Part shown: positions 12,801-23,184 of the stretch, one piece after another
How the letters are laid out: each line of letters opens with the position of its first letter
Numbering within the stretch: the stretch's first letter is position 1
DNA from: Asparagus officinalis
Taxonomy: Eukaryota > Streptophyta > Magnoliopsida > Asparagales > Asparagaceae
Assembly: GCF_001876935.1 (NCBI RefSeq)
Contig: NC_033803.1
Coordinates: 58,019,420-58,083,419, forward strand
Reading direction: 5' to 3'
Length of the DNA: 64,000 bases
The notes under the pieces: model-generated
Told to the model about the DNA's origin: nothing
Databases searched by the model: none
What the model saw: the letters and a program-made list of their open reading frames with translations, nothing else
Program-made: the position numbers and the translations under genes

Positions 12801-15800
12801 TAAAACCCTTTAGATCTACATCTTGGTCTCTCACCTCTTTTTCTGATTTTTTAAGATCATGTTTAGAAACCCTAAACAACCCTTGATATAGGTGTACAAA
12901 CATGGCTGGCAATCTGGTAAATAACCAAACCAAACCCCAACAGGAATTCGTGCAAACAGAAACCCAAACGAACCAGAAAAACTTCGATGAGTCGACTCAT
13001 GAACAGTTATGAGTCGACTCATGACCTCATATGAGTCGACTCATAACTGATGAGTCGACTGGTCAAAGACTTTTGCTAACAGGGCTTGAGTTCTTGAGTC
13101 GACTCATGACAGGCATGAGTCGACTCAACCTGATAAGTCGACTCATTTACATGTATGAGTCGACTCACGAGCTGAAAACTGGATTTTTCGAATCTGCTGC
13201 TCGTCATCTCGTTCCACGCTTCCCCTGTGTTCCACTGTACTGATTGACACCTCTATTCTCATGCTATCATGAGAATCATCTATCCTCAAGCTCCCATGAG
13301 GATCGCTAAGTTCCGAAAAGAAGATACACCTGTATCATGCTTTGATCTTTCGTTCTTCCGACTCGCTTCACGCTCCATCCTGTGCTCCATCGTATCGCTT
13401 CACACCACTATTCTCAAGATATCATGAGAATCACATATCCTCAAGCTTCTATGAGGATCACTAAGCTCCCGAAGCAGAGAAGAAGATACACACGTATCAC
13501 CTATATCCGCATCTGCACCCATATACGTGCAACATAGAATAAACCTAATTGCTCACGTAAACGATTGGAGCCTCTTGAAAAGGGCCACATGGTACGGAAA
13601 AAAACTCCAACAATATAACCTAAGTTGAGCAACAATTCATGACGCGGACTACTTAGTATGGTAAGGTTTCTTGCGGTAAAACAAGCTCATGGATAAAAAT
13701 TGATTTAGGTAAAAAGGTTCTCAAGTATTTCACATGATAATTTAAGCAAAGATGACTAAATAATAGCACAAAAAATTATTTTCTTTAAGAGAATTTGCTC
13801 CTCACTTAATTTAGTATCATACGATGATAATTTAAGAGAAGATGACCAAATAATAGCACCAAAAAATGCTTCTCTTTAATAGAATTGCTCTCACTTAATT
13901 TACTAACATACAATGATTAAATGAAATCTACAAAATTAGCATGAAGAAAGAAAGGGTGTTGAAGATTTAAAAAGTTGCAATCATGCTTCACAAGAATCTT
14001 AACCTTAAACTAGCCAAACAAACTTATATAATTATATCATAACAGATAGTCAATCACAGTAGACCCAGAATTGAAGTTAATATTTTGGAAAAGAAACAAA
14101 GCTAATTGATTACCTCATGTGCAACTTACTTAACTTTTCATAGATCATTATCATATGGTGTCTGTCTGATTCAACTAGCAATCTAGTCACTTGAAATGGC
14201 AGAATCAAACATCATTTATTCTATCCTAGGACACTTTAACTGGACATTTCCTAAATGCAACTACTTTATTTAATGAATTTACAGTCAGAATTAGCACTAG
14301 CCTTGGAATTTTTATACATCTGACCGAAAAGTCCATATATGCAACTCGGATGCTTATAGATTTAGTTTCAGCAGGTCTTCCAGTAATCCAAAGGCCATGC
14401 CAAGGAATGCTTCCTGATTTTATTTATTTATTTATTATTTTTTGGGGGGTATGGCTTATTCGCATGCATCATTATATGCCAATGCAGAAATTAACAAATT
14501 TCAAAATGCAGTAGTAAATTACAAAACAAACCTGAAATAATAGCATCACAATGGCAAAGAAAACCTTCGTAGTCTCCGTCAAAAAGTTCACGCTGATGGG
14601 ACTAAACTTAAAGCTACCATCCACCTTCGACATGTAGACCAAAATAGGCTGGAGGAAAATTGGAAGCCGGTCATTGCAGTACAATTTTACATACAGGTAG
14701 AGTTACATGGAAGAGATTTTTATGCAGAGTTCTGCAGCCAAGTAAAGTTTTGACCACAAGACAAGAAATTCTTATATTATCAATAACATGTGTCTACCAA
14801 AAAGATAGCATTCATCAGAACTGCCAGGAGGCAAAAGAGATGGTGTACTAATTGGTAGACTGGACGTAAGGAGACTATTAACTATGATTTTTGGTAAAAT
14901 CTTTTCATTTTCATCAATGTATAGAAATATATGTCCGCACATTATTAAAAAAACAAAGATCATCACAAATACAAGGGAGATTATAATCCATAATTTGGTA
15001 CAAGCACATTTAGATTTTCCAAGGGCAGCTGTGCATCTGTTCTGTATCGCAGTATCACTATGAGCTAATCATTCTGATGGATACTTGAGCATTTTTTTAC
15101 TGTTACCTACTTGACTTTTCCTACCTAACTCAACCATGAAGTAGGTGGATAGTGCACTTTGGAATGATTATGTCACATATTCATCACTCCAGTTTCTTAG
15201 GCAGTTGATATTACAAAAAATGCTTTTTAATTTTTTTTTCATAAATATAACTGCTTTAAAGAGGCTTATTTAGCTTGGATTATTTTAATTTTTTATATAA
15301 CAATGATGTTAACTATCAATTCAAACATAGGATCATATCATCGTGCCTATTCTAGACTTTAGTAATCTTATTTTAGTGGTGTATATATAGGGCTTAATGG
15401 TTATGAGTTGCCACCTCATTTGACTAAAAGATCTACTAAGAGATGAAGAATGATGCAACTAGCTACTAGGAGATAAGTACGAATGTGTATCAGTATGCAT
15501 ATAGTCTGTGTGTCTATACCCACTAACACTTTTATACATACTAGAGTAGGATCTTTACATAAAAGCATATTACATTATAAGCAGGGGAGGAGAGAGAAAT
15601 ACTTTGCAGGATGGGCATAATATCAACTCTATTGGAAATCTTAAAAAAAATATCACTTTTATACAAGAAAAAATTAAAGTAAAACTTTAACCACAAAATA
15701 CATGTATTAGACTATATGTCATCCTGCCTATTATTTTGCAATAAAGAACTGTCTTATTTAATTTCCATTCTTTCTGTCCTCTTTAAGACCTGAATCTAGG

Positions 15801-16963
15801 AAAATACTTTTTTCCAAGGAAAAAGGCTACAAGGTTCTACATAAACAATTTTTACAATAAACAACAATTGCATGGAAAAAGAAATTAATCAATAATCCTC
15901 TATAAGACCAAAGAGGTTGTTACATGGTAGGATATAGAAATCAAAATGAAGATCTTATATGGTATAGAACAGATATGTCAGGAATCAATTATTCACTACT
16001 CAACATCTAAAACATGACAAGCATGTATAGAATCATTCTCTCTAAGATCATTGTTTTCGTTAGTGTGACTCGAATATTGATTTGCAAATCCGAACCCGAA
16101 TTGGACTCAACACTGTTTAGCTTTGCATTGTCTGGCCGAGAACTACAGGTCCTCTTTGGATATGTTTTTTTTTTTTTTTTTTTTTGGAAAACTTTGGATA
16201 GGATATTTAATCTTAATGGAGTTCTTATCAAGTGTGCAGAGTATGAAGATAAGACAAAAAGGAGTCTAATGTGACTAAGAGTTCAGTGGGAAATTCGTTG
16301 ATAGCAGCAACTAGCAAGTCTAATATCGGATAATCTCTATGATGAAATTTGATCAGCCGAGCCTAGCTAGCAGAGAAAGGCCAGAGCCTTTTCGGATCAC
16401 CTGTAACAAACTGTCAATCCGTGGGGTTTTAAGTTCTTTTGGTTGTTGACATAAGCTCTCTTTTGTTCTTTATTTGAGAGAGATTGTATTGAGATTATTT
16501 CGGTTGTGATTGGGAATTGAGCAATAGAGAGATCTCCACATTGTACATCTGNNNNNNNNNNNNNNNATATATCTGCGTGTTTCGTGTTCTCGATAATTTT
16601 CTTTGCCTTTGTGTGATTGATATTTGTCTATTCCTGGGGATTTTTCATAACAATTTCCTAAAAGACCTTCGCCAAAGTGCTAATTCAAGAACGTACACCG
16701 CCATAAAAATCCCAACTTGCCCATCAAATTCTAGTCAGTACAAAACATATTAGAAGCAAACATGGTAAAAATTTCGACAGCATCAAAATTACCTGGAGAC
16801 CAACCAAGACACAGTCACCAACAACAAGAAGAACATTGAGAGCTCGATGCTTCGACGATACACTGCTCCTGTGCTTATCGTACGCCCTCGACACCGCTCT
16901 AGCGTTCTGTGATATCAATTTTGAGTGGCAAACGCTACACTCCATCACCCCGTTCTTCAACAT
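2196..16963 (-). CDS. UTR6-like: UTR6/CMP-sialic-acid-transporter-like nucleotide-sugar transporter, 12 exons found
   Basis: Golgi/ER multi-pass NST-KT family transporter exchanging a nucleotide sugar for the monophosphate; plant CMP-sialic acid transporter 2-4 (UTR6) group. Exons in order (minus strand): 16963-16793, 14648-14532, 10019-9963, 8202-8125, 7945-7901, 6513-6454, 6188-6066, 5428-5351, 5143-5074, 2733-2626, 2473-2340, 2272-2196. Phases agree throughout, giving about 373 codons; the family is about 400. Recognisable blocks are ECSVCHSK near the N-terminus, SPISVNFLTE, ARHQNVGEKPLLS, LYFNPATVKMLSNLK, WEALALLLIGIS, GSSSFDILQGHSKAT-type, NNAAQGILSSFFFKYA and GISIVFISMHQFFSPL. The start is the ATG at 16963, just after a 5'UTR acceptor (TTCCAG). 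All donors are GT except exon 6 (GC). The usual hydrophilic C-terminal tail exon was not found: exon 12 ends at a plausible donor (AG/GTGCAAG), while read-through gives about 35 unrelated residues before a TGA. The exact sugar specificity cannot be read from sequence. Confidence 0.9.
3541..4600. other. Inserted sequence in intron 9 with promoter-like palindromes and GC-richer leader
   Basis: The region stands out from the AT-rich intron. At about 3945-4080 AGCG-centred motifs recur (AAGCGG, GAGCGG, GAAAGCGG, TAGCGCTTT, AAAGCGCTG), followed by an ATAAATAATAAATACAG stretch, then a C/T-rich leader with ACCCTAACCCTAAC. The plus frame from 4148 encodes a 61-aa Pro/Ser-rich peptide. It resembles the promoter and leader of a mobile element inserted in the intron. 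No ends or target duplication were found. Confidence 0.3.
6448..6456 (-). other. Non-canonical GC donor splice site (exon 6/intron 6)
   Basis: Exon 6 ends CAG and the intron starts GCAAGT instead of GTAAGT. The following acceptor (CAAACAG) and the uninterrupted protein alignment (SVIQ joined to WEAL) fix the junction. A GT four bases further on would break the frame. GC-AG introns are about 1% of plant introns and need a strong surrounding consensus, which is present here (CAG/GCAAGT). Confidence 0.8.
6724..6985. repeat. Duplicated (GA)n-(GGGA)n microsatellite, period about 128 bp
   Basis: A block made of (GA)n, then (GGGA)n, then a unique tail ending AAGTGTTTT occurs twice in tandem within intron 5 of the transporter. 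The G-runs lie on the plus strand (template side of the gene), so the transcript carries (UCCC)n. The runs satisfy G-quadruplex spacing. Confidence 0.85.
7233..7390. repeat. 79-bp tandem duplication in intron 5
   Basis: ATTGAAATGTTTCAGCAG and the following bases recur at 7233 and 7312 with few differences, giving two tandem copies. It is intronic with no coding sense. Confidence 0.8.
10265..10442. repeat. 66-bp tandem repeat, about 2.7 copies
   Basis: Units starting ATAAAAGACAG at about 10265, 10331 and 10397 are nearly identical. Each contains TTCTTTGAATATAACAGAAA twice. Because 66 is a multiple of three, both strands stay open and give spurious peptides. It lies in intron 2 of the transporter. 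Confidence 0.9.
11324..12286 (-). repeat. LTR (left copy; 3' LTR in element orientation)
   Basis: It runs from TGATACG to CGTATCA. Minus-strand TATA box TATATAAA is at 11697-11704. A cluster of eight GAGTCGACTC-type palindromes lies at 11800-11960, upstream of the TATA box in element orientation. Confidence 0.85.
12287..12509 (-). other. Internal region of the small LTR element with PBS
   Basis: Only 223 bp. The minus strand reads TTGGTATCAGAGC at 12507-12495, two bases from the LTR. This matches the initiator tRNA-Met PBS used by many plant retroelements. No reading frame of note. Confidence 0.85.
12510..13499 (-). repeat. LTR (right copy; 5' LTR in element orientation)
   Basis: Homologous to 11324-12286 throughout, with a palindrome cluster at 12986-13170. 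The TATA position reads CCTATATCAAGG (about 12884-12896), a weakened box. There is a short insertion within the palindrome cluster. Confidence 0.85.
13505..14531. other. Intron 2 sequence, no feature seen
   Basis: AT-rich intron between the LTR element and exon 2. I see nothing beyond short imperfect repeats (ATGATAATTTAAG... near 13733 and 13825). Confidence 0.5.
14649..16070. other. Intron 1 sequence, no gene seen
   Basis: AT-rich, no coding or terminal repeat signals recognised. Confidence 0.5.
16071..16652 (+). repeat. Possible solo Copia-type LTR in intron 1, interrupted by a small gap
   Basis: The 3' part (repeated short CT/GT-rich text, an ATCTGCGTGTTTCGTG-like stretch after a short gap, ending CATAACA at 16652) resembles the R-U5 end of small plant Copia LTRs. 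No matching start or target duplication could be fixed, so the boundaries are guesses. Confidence 0.3.
16552..16566. other. Assembly gap, 15 N
   Basis: Run of N within intron 1 of the transporter. The flanks are low-complexity (ACATCTG / ATATATCTG). Confidence 1.
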
Positions 16964-17260
16964 ATCTAGTCGCTGGAAGGGGGAAAAAAACCTAATGCCA
17001 TAAATTTACAGAACAAATCGCAAAAATTCAAGCTCGAGCGAGTTAGCAGCAGCTCAAAAGCTATCAAAAAGGGAGAAATCAAGAAAATGAAGAGAATCGA
17101 ACCAGGATTTGAGATCTAGATCGCGAGTTCAGCGAGCTCGAATCGATTGATGAGTACTGATTGATCGAGCTCTAAAGAGTGGGAGATCTATAGAGTTCGG
17201 AGATCGAGGAAGAGAAAGGGAATATCCAATAGGCGAGTGCGGAATCAAAGTTTGGTGAAT
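16964..17260 (-). promoter_or_regulatory. 5' UTR of the transporter, with a 5'UTR intron
   Basis: Upstream of the ATG at 16963 lies an acceptor (CCCCTTCCAG, about 16974-16983). A purine/pyrimidine-mixed leader rich in GATC/CGAG continues to about 17250. A donor (CTG/GTTCGATT) near 17100 would give a short leader intron, which is common in plant transporters. This is inference from splice motifs only. Confidence 0.45.
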
Positions 17261-17282
17261 AAAACGACGATTTATCAATTTT

Positions 17283-17296
17283 CCTTTATATATATA
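17283..17296 (-). promoter_or_regulatory. TATA box of the transporter gene
   Basis: The minus strand reads TATATATATAAAGG, a strong plant TATA box. It would place a start site about 30 bp downstream, near 17250. It overlaps the proposed left end of the adjacent Helitron, so the element may have supplied the core promoter. Confidence 0.5.
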
Positions 17297-17418
17297 CTAG
17301 TATGTACCCCGCACGGTGACTAATTTTTTTATCATTGTATTTTAAATTTGCATCTCTTTAATTTTTAATACATTTGATTTGATTATTATACAGTTAAAAT
17401 TAAAAATCATAAATCATA

Positions 17419-17558
17419 TAGAAAAATATGTTACCCAAAATATTGTCATATGATGCTTATACATTATTGATCTAAAGAATATATAATGTAGAAAAATATG
17501 TTACCCAAAATATTGTCATATGATGCTTATACATTATTGATCTAAAGAATATATAATG
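17419..17558. repeat. 70-bp tandem duplication
   Basis: AGAAAAATATGTTACCCAAA and the following bases to ATATATAATG occur twice with period exactly 70 and no visible difference, so the duplication is recent or an assembly artefact. Confidence 0.9.
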
Positions 17559-17984
17559 ACAACTCTAAATTTCCTAGATTAAGAATCACCAATTTAATAT
17601 ATTACTAAATTAGTTACATATCTCTTTTTAAAGTTTTGTCAAAGGCAAAATGCTGCAACCAGTTGCTATTCCAGAGGTTAATTTATTTTGTATCTCGAGG
17701 GAGTGTTATTTTGGAAAAGTAAAGTAGCTTAAATTGGTCTTTCTATTATCTATTTCTTCATTTTTCATTTTTCTTGTTGTTCTACAAAAGAAAGTAAGTC
17801 TTTATATTTACAAATTCTTTTTTAAGTTGAAATTCTGTTGTAATTTTCCAAAAAAAATTCATTATAACTTCTACTCATATATAAATATACATTACCCATA
17901 TATAAATATACATTGTTAAGTGAGCTAGGGCTTCACATATCCTTTGGATCATCAATCAACGGTTGAGATTTTTTCCAAACATCT

Positions 17985-18300
17985 CACGACCACATATAAA
18001 TATTATTCTCACATCTCATGAACCCTAGATCTGGCCATTTTCAGTCGAACTCCCCAACTCAAGTCCTCATCGACGACATGTGCTTCTCCTAGCCGCGACG
18101 ACGCCCTCCTCCCGCACCGACGACGCCCTCGTCCGCCCCGACGACTCCCTCGTCCTCGTCCCGCTCCGACGACGCCCTCCTGCCTCCCCGCGACGACGTT
18201 CTCCCCCCTCTCCGACGACGCCGTCGTCCCTCCCTGCGATGACACCCACTTCCATCGATCTCTGTTTCTCTGCCGTGATTCTTTGATTTTTCTCACTGGA
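17985..18300 (+). other. Promoter-leader of an unknown transcript with GC-rich CGACGACGCCCTC repeat
   Basis: CATATAAATATT at about 17993 could be a TATA box, followed by an AACCCTAG leader. Then about seven imperfect 21-27-bp units of CGACGACGCCCTC occur at 18095-18250, the most GC-rich spot of the first 49 kb. A splice donor GGAAAG/GTAAAA follows at 18299. The longest frame (18080-18286) gives an Arg/Pro/Ser-rich 68-residue peptide. It may be the captured 5' end of a host gene. No protein family was recognised. Confidence 0.35.
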
Positions 18301-18650
18301 AAGGTAAAAAAAACCTTTTGCAATTATTTTTTGTACTTTTTAAGTCTGCATGCCCATATTAATTTATGATTCACTGCCTTCCTTGAGGGATTTCGTGGGA
18401 TTTTGCTTGATTTGTTGGATTTCGGCAATTACAGGTATAATCTCTCCATGATTCTTTGTTTTTTAGTTTAGATTTGCCGTGATTCTTTGATTTTCTCAAT
18501 GGAAAGGTAAAAAAACCCTTTTGCAATTAGTTGGTGTACTTTTTGAGTCTGCATGTCCATATTAATTTGTGATTCACTGCCTTCCTTGAGGGATTTCGTC
18601 GGATTTTGCTTGATTTGTTGGATTTCGGCAATTACAGGTATAATTTCTTC
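18271..18650. repeat. 204-bp tandem duplication containing splice-like borders
   Basis: The block TGCCGTGATTCTTTGATTTT ... GGCAATTACAGGTATAAT occurs at 18271 and again at 18475 with few changes. Each copy carries GGAAAG/GTAAAA and an ATTACAG/GTATAA, so it duplicates a donor and an acceptor-like site. Confidence 0.85.
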
Positions 18651-20408
18651 ATGATATTCCCTTTCGTTGAATAGTTGATGAATAATTGGATATCAAAAGC
18701 ATGAAAATTTGTTAATCTATTATTTCCCTATTTTTTGGTATTATTTATGCTTAATATCATGCTAGATTCATTAAATTTGGTTGATCTATCTCATCTCCTA
18801 GAAATCTGGTTTAGTTTCGTTGTGAAATTTTAGCTATTTTTTCATCTTGCTTTTTATGTGTTTCCTAATTTACATGAATGAATATGAATGAATGAAATTT
18901 GTTTCATTTTTGTGAATAGGTCGGCGTTTTCAGTTTTTAACATGGAAAAGTTGTTGTTTTCTATTAGATACTGGTTTACAAAAAAAGGAATTGGTTAGTG
19001 CAGTAAGATGTGAATAAATCAAATGAGATATAGTTATCTGGTCAATTAAATTTGGCTTGATATTTGTTAAGTTTTCTTCTGTAACAGCAATTTAAATGGG
19101 AAGAAGTGATAGTATCTTCTGTCTATTTAACTGACTTATGCTTAGGTTTTAAATTTGCATTATGGAGTTCCTTTTCTAGAACGATGAATTTTAACAGTAA
19201 AAAGCTTTCAATGTTTTTTAAGTTAAAGTATAAATTAATCTGTAAATAGAAAGTTCTCGTTGAACAAAATAAAGAGCTTTGAATGTTTTAACAGTAAAAA
19301 GCTTTGAACGTTTCAACAGCTCTATTGTATATACCGCTGTCAATAAACAAATACATATGCATTTTAGTATTGGTTGTTGGCTTCTTGTGGTATATAACGG
19401 TCGGTTTGAGCTTAATGACAGATGGCTTTCTTTGGTACTCAATTCTGGTATTTGTTCTTTTGGTTTATGTTTTTTTAGATGGGCAGTGATGATGATAACA
19501 AACTGAGAATGCATCCTATTTTAATTAATTATGTAATGTTTAGGCGAGGCAATTCTGTGTGGAATGCCACCTACATTGATATTACAATGTTTGGGTGATG
19601 TAATCCCTCATAATAGCAGCCTACATTGCATCATAGTTTTATAGGAGAGGCAATCTTTTATGACCAATCTATTTTTATCCTGAGCTCAAGTAAGTCCTCA
19701 TAGATTTTTGTGATGAATTCGAGCTTGTTTAGTTCTAATTTTAGTAGGAATTGGTGCTATTTTGTAGCTTATGAGTTTAATCATACATAGTTGAAAGAAT
19801 TGGTTTTATCATGTAGCTTTTATAATTGACAGAACTTGTTTTATCATGTAGTCAGCAACAATAACTTTATAATTTGAATAAATTGATAGATTTGTATTAC
19901 CTGTGAAGTTCATAGAGCTTCGAAATATACAACATCATAAATTGTTTCTTCCGAAGCCTTCATAAGTTGTTCTCACTGTGAGTATTCCTACATGTATGAT
20001 GAAAAATTTATTATCAGTAGTATAGATGGTTCATAATTTATTAATTCAAATGTTATGTTTTACAAAAATTATGTTTTAAGCACTTTATTTTCTCATAAAG
20101 TTTATGAGTTTAATGTTATAAGTTGTTGTTTTTCCTCGCTTAGAATTCTATTGAGTGTACGCACTAAGTTGGTGAAATCTGTAAATTAAATTGGGCATAT
20201 ATATAAATAGCCTATAAGTTGCTCAATGAAATCATACCTGCTTAAGATGAGCATTGTTAGTTCAATCTTGAAGTCTTAACTCTCTTTTGTGTCTTTTCTT
20301 CATACTAAAGCTTTGTACCTGATTTATGTAATTATATACTTGGTAAAGATTGAAAATATTGCATGTGCTTTGTAATTATGACTATGAAAGATGCATATGA
20401 ATGTGTAC
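18651..20408. other. No gene recognised
   Basis: AT-rich. A motif TTTAGATGG-CAGTGATGATGATAACAAACTGA at 19475-19506 recurs at about 22574-22604 in similar surroundings, which points to a segmental duplication inside the candidate Helitron. Confidence 0.4.
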
Positions 20409-20510
20409 CTGATTTGAGCCACTACTTCCATATTACATGATTTGCACCATACTTTTTCTTTGCACAATCTCGACATGCAACATAATGCCAATCTAGTTCC
20501 TTGACATTTC
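20409..20510 (-). pseudogene. RPA1-like C-terminal zinc-ribbon fragment (copy 1)
   Basis: The minus strand encodes ELDWHYVACRDCAKK. After a small deletion and frame shift it reads VWCKSCNMEVVAQIR, ending at a donor (CAG/GTACAC). The CxxC...WCxxC spacing and flanking hydrophobics match the zinc ribbon of the replication-factor-A large subunit C-terminal OB fold (Rep_fac-A_C). The deletion removes most of the loop between the two CxxC pairs, so it cannot be functional. No other RPA domain was found nearby. Confidence 0.6.
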
Positions 20511-21729
20511 AGTATGTTTTATTTTTCCTTGACAGTCAAGTGGCCTATGAAGTTGAATATCAAATTATTAGTATGACTGAATATGTATTATTGTTCAACC
20601 AAAATGATGTACGAAGAGTAATCATAATGTTAAAATAAATATATATTTTTTCATCCAATTGTGTTAGATGGAAAGCAAATATATCTTCATTCATCATATT
20701 GTCATTTTTCCAAATTCTGCTCACCCCTTCTTTAATGATTGCATCATTGTTTTTATTAGTTAATAAAGTGATGGTTGAATATGTACCTGATAATATCTGC
20801 ATGTCCTTCAGTCTGCACCGAAATATTAATTTCATCAGTTAGACAAGATAATCATATCATTGTAAAGATGTGAGATAGTGCAGGATTATAACCGCAGAAT
20901 TTACAAAGGTGTTTCGCCTTATACGGCTATATGTTTGAAACATTTGATTATTTGCTGATAGATTTTATCTAATCTGTAAGCACTAATTAGTTTAGTGCTG
21001 CCCTATTATCATCTCTAGCCTGTTTTGCACTGGCCATAACAGAGTTTGCATCTTTGTCTTGAGACTTATGTGACGTAACCTTATATGGATGTCTATTTGC
21101 TGAATAATTTATATTTTATCAGTACTTTCCTTATGGATTACTGAGATTCTTTGCTTCACTTGTGGATTAATTTTGAACATGCGTATGTGGAACTGGAGAA
21201 CAAAGGTGAGAAGGCCTTAGATTCTGCTGGTGAGTCGTCAAGAACACTGGTAAGTTTTTAATTAATGTGTTTTAATTACTTTGTGTTGTTTCAGTGTCAT
21301 AATCTTGGGACATGGTTAATTTTTGAAACACGTATCTTAGAGTGAAAATACTTATATTGACTTATCTTTACAGTCTTTACATTGTATCGGATCATTTCAG
21401 AATTGTTTTACTTCAAACATTGTAATTGACATTAACTACTTTTTTCTCTTATTATAAAAATTATTACTTACAAATGGTGTCAATTTTTGCTCTGGTACTT
21501 AAAACTAAATTTAAGCATGTAATCAGGAGGGAAGTATACATTGTTTGAGAAGCTAATTAAACTATTGAATGATCTTTATTTCATTAAAAGTGATTTACAT
21601 CTATATCTGAACGATGAGAGATGCAAATATGATAAATGAAATCATACCTGCTATAAATTAAATAATACCTGCTATAAAATATCCTGTGCTTTTTAACTAT
21701 GAATAGGAAATGTAGCTTTGAATGTGTAC
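20511..21729. other. Spacer between RPA fragments, no gene recognised
   Basis: AT-rich. A short plus-strand stretch at 21181-21250 (HAYVELENKGEKALDSAGESS) reads like coding sequence ahead of a GT, but no family is recognisable. Confidence 0.3.
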
Positions 21730-21850
21730 CTGATTTGCGCCATTACTTCCTTATTACATGATCTACACCAAACTTTCCCCAAAGTTGATGGTGTTTTTTT
21801 TTGCACAATCTGGACATCCAACATAACGTCAATCCAACTCCGTCACAACT
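21730..21850 (-). pseudogene. RPA1-like C-terminal zinc-ribbon fragment (copy 2)
   Basis: Second copy of the same exon: RYVGCPDCAKKN, then in another frame KVWCRSCNKEVMAQIR, ending at the same CAG/GTACAC donor. There is an in-frame stop before RYVG (TGA where copy 1 has TGG). Copies 1 and 2 are 1.3 kb apart in the same orientation, so the exon was duplicated and both copies decayed. Confidence 0.6.
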
Positions 21851-22105
21851 CCAATGATTTGCACATTGCATATGAAAAAGTACTCCTGTAATAGTCGTAG
21901 AGCTGGTGAGTCGTACGCAGTCAGCAATTATGTAGTTTAAAAAGTTTACGATGCCCTGGCTTGTATTGTTGTCTTCATGTTGCTTGTTTTCATGAATTTC
22001 ATCAATAATTTTTAAAATTTTGTAGACTATTTACATGCATAAATTAAGTACCTTTTTCAGTGTTTTTTTTCCAGATCATAAGCAGAAATCTTGATCAACT
22101 TTTCA

Positions 22106-22500
22106 GCTAGGTAAGTTCTCTGCTATTTCTTCTAAGTTTTTCTTTCTCTTCTTCTTATTCGTCTTTTTTCTTGCTGCTGCTGCTTTTTTTTATGCCATCG
22201 TGTTGTTTTGTATTGCTTCTGGCCGCTGCTCTGTTCTTGGTTTCCTTTCTTTGCTCTTTTTTTGGGTATAAATGTACAACCTGGCTGGCTTCTGCTCTTT
22301 TTTTGCATACTGGCCGCTACAGTGAGAACTGTTTTCTTGAGTGAAGTTTGAATGTAAATGTATTATGTATTATAGTGGGAATTTGGAGGTCCAAAAATAG
22401 TGTTTGGAGGGAGAATAGATAATTTCATTATCTTAGTTGTATATGAATTTTGAATCTTTGAATTTTGAAGTCATCCGCTCATTTTGTATGTGTGATGTGT
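22106..22500. repeat. Segmental duplicate, copy A (partner 22789-23180)
   Basis: GCTAGGTAAGTTCTCTGCTA, through T/C-rich text, to GTCATCCGCTCATTTT matches 22789-23180 in order and orientation with scattered changes. Each copy begins with a good splice donor (AG/GTAAGT). No coding frame. Confidence 0.8.
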
Positions 22501-22788
22501 GATATGTGACTAACACTGATAGAGGAATTTTGAATTATGAATTAAACTGCTTATCTTTTGGTTTATGTTTTTTTAGATGGCAGTGATAATGATAACAAAC
22601 TGATGGGGTTCAAAAGCAAGTATGCAAAATTAAAATATTTAATTTATAGAACGTTTAAACATAATACCTGTTTGAATATTTCTTTGTATCAGATCTGAGT
22701 TTAGTGTTCAAAGTTGTTTTTTTCAACTTCCTTTTCCTCTCAAGAGCTGCAGCTGCTGCTATTGGCTTCCTTTCCTTTCCTCTCAAGG

Positions 22789-23180
22789 GCTAGGTAAGTT
22801 CTCTGCTATTTCTTCTAAGTTTTTCTCTCTTCTTATTCTTCGTCTTTTTTCTTGCTGATGCTATCTTTTTTTTATGCCATCGTGTTGTTTTGTATTTCTT
22901 CTGGCTGCTGCTCTCTCCTTGGTTTCCTTTCTTCGCTCTTTTTTTGGGTTGAATGGAGTCCTGGTTGGCTGCTGTTGGCTGCTGCTCCGCTTTTGCATAC
23001 TGGCGGCTACAATATTTTTTTCCTTGATGTAGTGAGAGTTGTTTTCTTGAGTGAAGTTTGAATGTAAATGTATTATTATGAATTTGGAGGGAGAATAGAA
23101 TATTTCATTATCTTAGTTGTATTTGAATTTTGAATCTTTTAAATTTGAAGTCAGCCGCTCATTTTTTTCATGGGGGATGT
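22789..23180. repeat. Segmental duplicate, copy B
   Basis: See 22106-22500. The AG/GTAAGT donor and the TTTTTTGGGT and GCCGCTCATTTTTT landmarks are shared. The 3' end abuts the truncated LTR. Confidence 0.8.
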
Positions 23181-23184
23181 GTGA

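Larger units (their letters stand above)
11324..13499 (-). mobile_element. Complete small LTR retrotransposon without coding capacity
   Basis: It has two LTRs (963 and 990 bp, start TGATACGAGTCG, end ACACGTATCA) around a 223-bp internal region. The 5-bp target duplication CCTAT lies at 11319-11323 and 13500-13504. A tRNA-Met-type primer binding site reads on the minus strand, so the element is in minus orientation, the same as the host gene. The internal part has no gag or pol, so the element must be mobilised by proteins of another element. It behaves like a TRIM but with unusually long LTRs. It sits in intron 2 of the transporter. Confidence 0.9.

Noticed and set aside
18009..18323. Arg/Gly-rich frame on the minus strand of the GC-rich repeat
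   Set aside because: Direct consequence of the CGACGACGCCCTC repeat. No domain and no conservation seen.
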